A stretch of DNA of 7,719 nt from Gallionellales bacterium UBA7399. Lineage in GTDB: Bacteria; Pseudomonadota; Gammaproteobacteria; Burkholderiales; Gallionellaceae. Numbering within the stretch: position 1 is the first letter of the stretch; each line of letters opens with the position of its first letter. The stretch covers positions 1 to 7,719 of the forward strand of contig DKNB01000009.1 in assembly GCA_002470125.1 (NCBI GenBank), read 5' to 3'. The notes under the pieces are model-generated. The model saw nothing but the letters and a program-made list of their open reading frames with translations. It was not told the origin of the DNA and did no database searches. Below are positions 5,960-7,719 of the stretch, piece after piece. Position numbers and translations under genes: made by a program.

Positions 5960-7719
5960 GCGCTTTGCTGCGCCTTCTTCTGTTCTGGTGGGCCTCCGGC
6001 GACAGTGTTCGTGGCGACACCCTGGAACCCACGCTTTAAGTGCACCAGCAGGAGGGAGATCGCTGCCGGGGTGACCCCGGAGATGCGCGCCGCCTCTCCC
6101 ACCGTCTCTGGCATGTGCTGATTAAGCTTTTGTTGCGCCTCGATTGACAGGCCGAGCACCGTGCGGTAATCAATGGCCCTGGGCAGCGGCATGCCCTCGT
6201 TGTGCTCGTTGCGTGCAATCTCATCGCGCTGTCGTTCAATGTAGCCATGGTACTTGGCTTGGACCTCTACCTGCTCTGCCACCCGCTCGTCGGTCACCGC
6301 CTCACCCGCCCCTGGCAGGGTCATCAGGGTGGCGTAGCTCACATCAGGGCGGCGCAACAGCTCGTACAGCGCATACTCGCGCTCTATCCCCTTGCCCAAA
6401 ACACGTTCGGCGTCCTCTTGTGGCAACACCTTCGGGTTGACCCACACAGACTTAAGTCGCTCCTGCTCACAGGCTATGGCGGCACGCTTCAGTTCAAATG
6501 CACGCCAGTGTGCGTCGCCCACCACGCCTAGGCTGCGGCCAATTTCTGTTAAACGCAGGTCCGCATTGTCTTCACGCAACTGAAGCCGGTACTCGGCTCG
6601 GCTGGTGAACATACGGTACGGTTCGGACACTCCGCGCGTAATCAGGTCGTCCACCAATACACCCAGGTAAGCCTCGTCGCGACGGGGGCACCAGCTCTCT
6701 TTGTCGCGCGCCTTTAGTGCCGCGTTGATCCCCGCCAGCAAGCCCTGAGCTGCGGCCTCCTCGTACCCCGTGGTGCCATTAATTTGTCCCGCAAAGAACA
6801 GGTTGGCTATGGCCTTGGTCTCCAGTGAGTGCATGAGACCGCGTGGATCAAAGTAATCGTACTCGATTGCGTAGCCGGGGCGTGTTATGTGGGCACGCTC
6901 CAACCCCTTTATGGAGCGCACCAGCGCCAGCTGCACATCAAACGGCAGGCTGGTAGAAATCCCGTTGGGGTAGACCTCGTGGGTTGTTAGGCCCTCAGGC
7001 TCTAAAAATATTTGGTGTGACGCCCTGTCGGCAAAACGCGTGATTTTGTCCTCGATGGACGGGCAGTAGCGCGGCCCCACGCCCTCAATCACCCCAGTAA
7101 ACATGGGCGACCGGTCCAACCCGCCACGAATAATGTCGTGCGTGCTCTGGTTGGTGTGCGTGATCCAACAGGAAACCTGCTGTGGGTGTTGATGCGCTCG
7201 ACCCATAAACGAAAACACAGGGACCGGGGTGTCACCCAGCTGCTCGGTCAGCTCAGAGTAATCAATACTCCGCCCATCGATGCGCGGTGGCGTGCCGGTC
7301 TTCAGTCGGCCCATCGGCAGCCCCAGCTCACGCAAGTATTGCGCCAGCCTGAGGGACGGCGGGTCACCCGCCCGCCCCGCCTGATAGTTGGTCTGTCCGA
7401 TATGGATCAGGCCGGACAAAAAGGTCCCCGTTGTCAGCACCACCGTTTTTGCGACGAAGCGTAAGCCAAGCTGGGTGACAACCCCACACACGCGGTCGCC
7501 CTCCATAATCAGGTCGTCTGCCGCCTGCTGGAACAGCCAGAGATTGGGCTGGTTCTCTAGCCGCCCGCGGATGGCCTGTTTGTAAAGCACTCGATCGGCC
7601 TGGGCGCGCGTGGCGCGAACCGCCGGGCCCTTGGATGCATTGAGGACGCGGAACTGTATGCCAGACTCGTCTGTGGCTGCCGCCATGGCACCGCCCAAGG
7701 CGTCAACCTCCTTGACGAG
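5956..7719 (-). CDS. mnmG: tRNA wobble-uridine modification enzyme MnmG (GidA), N-terminus missing at window edge
   Basis: FAD-dependent partner of the GTPase MnmE; together they place the carboxymethylaminomethyl group on U34 of tRNAs reading split codon boxes. The frame is open to the right edge, and 587 residues are visible. By alignment from memory with E. coli MnmG the first visible residues LVKEVDALGG match about residue 59, so some 58 residues with the FAD GxGxxG motif and one active-site cysteine lie outside. Seen: NASKGPAVRATRAQADR, RAGDPPS, GRLKTGTPPRID, GVGPRYCPSIED (its cysteine equals E. coli Cys277), HEVYPNGISTSLP, GQINGTTGYEEAA, YRMFTSRAEYRL and LREDNADLRLTE, and the C-terminal tRNA/MnmE-contact domain with ISGVTPAAISLLLVHLKR. 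A tail of about 20 residues follows. A TTG at 7698 could be mistaken for the start, but homology continues upstream. Confidence 0.97.
   Translation of the reverse strand, partial: LVKEVDALGGAMAAATDESGIQFRVLNASKGPAVRATRAQADRVLYKQAIRGRLENQPNLWLFQQAADDLIMEGDRVCGVVTQLGLRFVAKTVVLTTGTFLSGLIHIGQTNYQAGRAGDPPSLRLAQYLRELGLPMGRLKTGTPPRIDGRSIDYSELTEQLGDTPVPVFSFMGRAHQHPQQVSCWITHTNQSTHDIIRGGLDRSPMFTGVIEGVGPRYCPSIEDKITRFADRASHQIFLEPEGLTTHEVYPNGISTSLPFDVQLALVRSIKGLERAHITRPGYAIEYDYFDPRGLMHSLETKAIANLFFAGQINGTTGYEEAAAQGLLAGINAALKARDKESWCPRRDEAYLGVLVDDLITRGVSEPYRMFTSRAEYRLQLREDNADLRLTEIGRSLGVVGDAHWRAFELKRAAIACEQERLKSVWVNPKVLPQEDAERVLGKGIEREYALYELLRRPDVSYATLMTLPGAGEAVTDERVAEQVEVQAKYHGYIERQRDEIARNEHNEGMPLPRAIDYRTVLGLSIEAQQKLNQHMPETVGEAARISGVTPAAISLLLVHLKRGFQGVATNTVAGGPPEQKKAQQSA

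Noticed and set aside
6144..6531. Two overlapping plus-strand reading frames of about 100 codons opposite mnmG
   Set aside because: They are antisense to strongly conserved MnmG sequence and show no recognisable domain.
7696..7698. TTG as start of mnmG inside the window
   Set aside because: Conserved MnmG sequence (LVKEVDA) continues upstream to the window edge, so the gene is truncated by the window rather than starting here.

Overview
The window is one co-directional block on the minus strand: ten housekeeping genes in the order mnmG - rsmG - parA - parB - atpI - atpB - atpE - atpF - atpH - atpA. It is cut inside mnmG at the right edge (the N-terminus is missing) and inside atpA at the left edge (the C-terminus is missing). 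This order is well known in Beta- and Gammaproteobacteria, where it usually lies close to oriC. Base composition is a little over half GC by eye. MnmG, RsmG and ParA read most like betaproteobacterial proteins, while the ATP synthase c subunit reads like a gammaproteobacterial one. I infer a proteobacterium on the beta/gamma side, with the exact group left open.

Right part (about 7719-5336): mnmG makes the cmnm5U modification of the tRNA wobble base, and rsmG methylates 16S rRNA. Their reading frames overlap by four bases (GTGA). Middle part (5333-3698): the chromosome partition pair parA and parB. parA begins two bases after the rsmG stop with no clear ribosome binding site. parB begins one base after the parA stop, with a strong Shine-Dalgarno inside the last parA codons. 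The whole upstream group therefore looks translationally coupled.

Left part (3629-1): the F1Fo ATP synthase operon. It begins with the accessory gene atpI, then the Fo genes a, c and b (atpB, atpE, atpF), then delta (atpH) and alpha (atpA). atpG, atpD and atpC are expected beyond the left edge. The 68-base gap between parB and atpI holds a good sigma70-type promoter (TTGACG, 18-base spacer, TAGAAT), which probably drives the atp genes. No intrinsic terminator is seen between parB and atpI, so read-through from the upstream genes is possible. The gap before atpE carries a U-rich stretch followed by the best Shine-Dalgarno in the operon, fitting the need for many c subunits per complex.

No mobile element, CRISPR array, tRNA or rRNA gene, or parS site is visible, and no gap between genes is longer than about 70 bases. 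I see no evidence of a new biological system. The points worth a second look are small: the c subunit's affinity, a cysteine pair in the periplasmic tail of subunit a, the atpE leader, start-site choices and homopolymer tracts.
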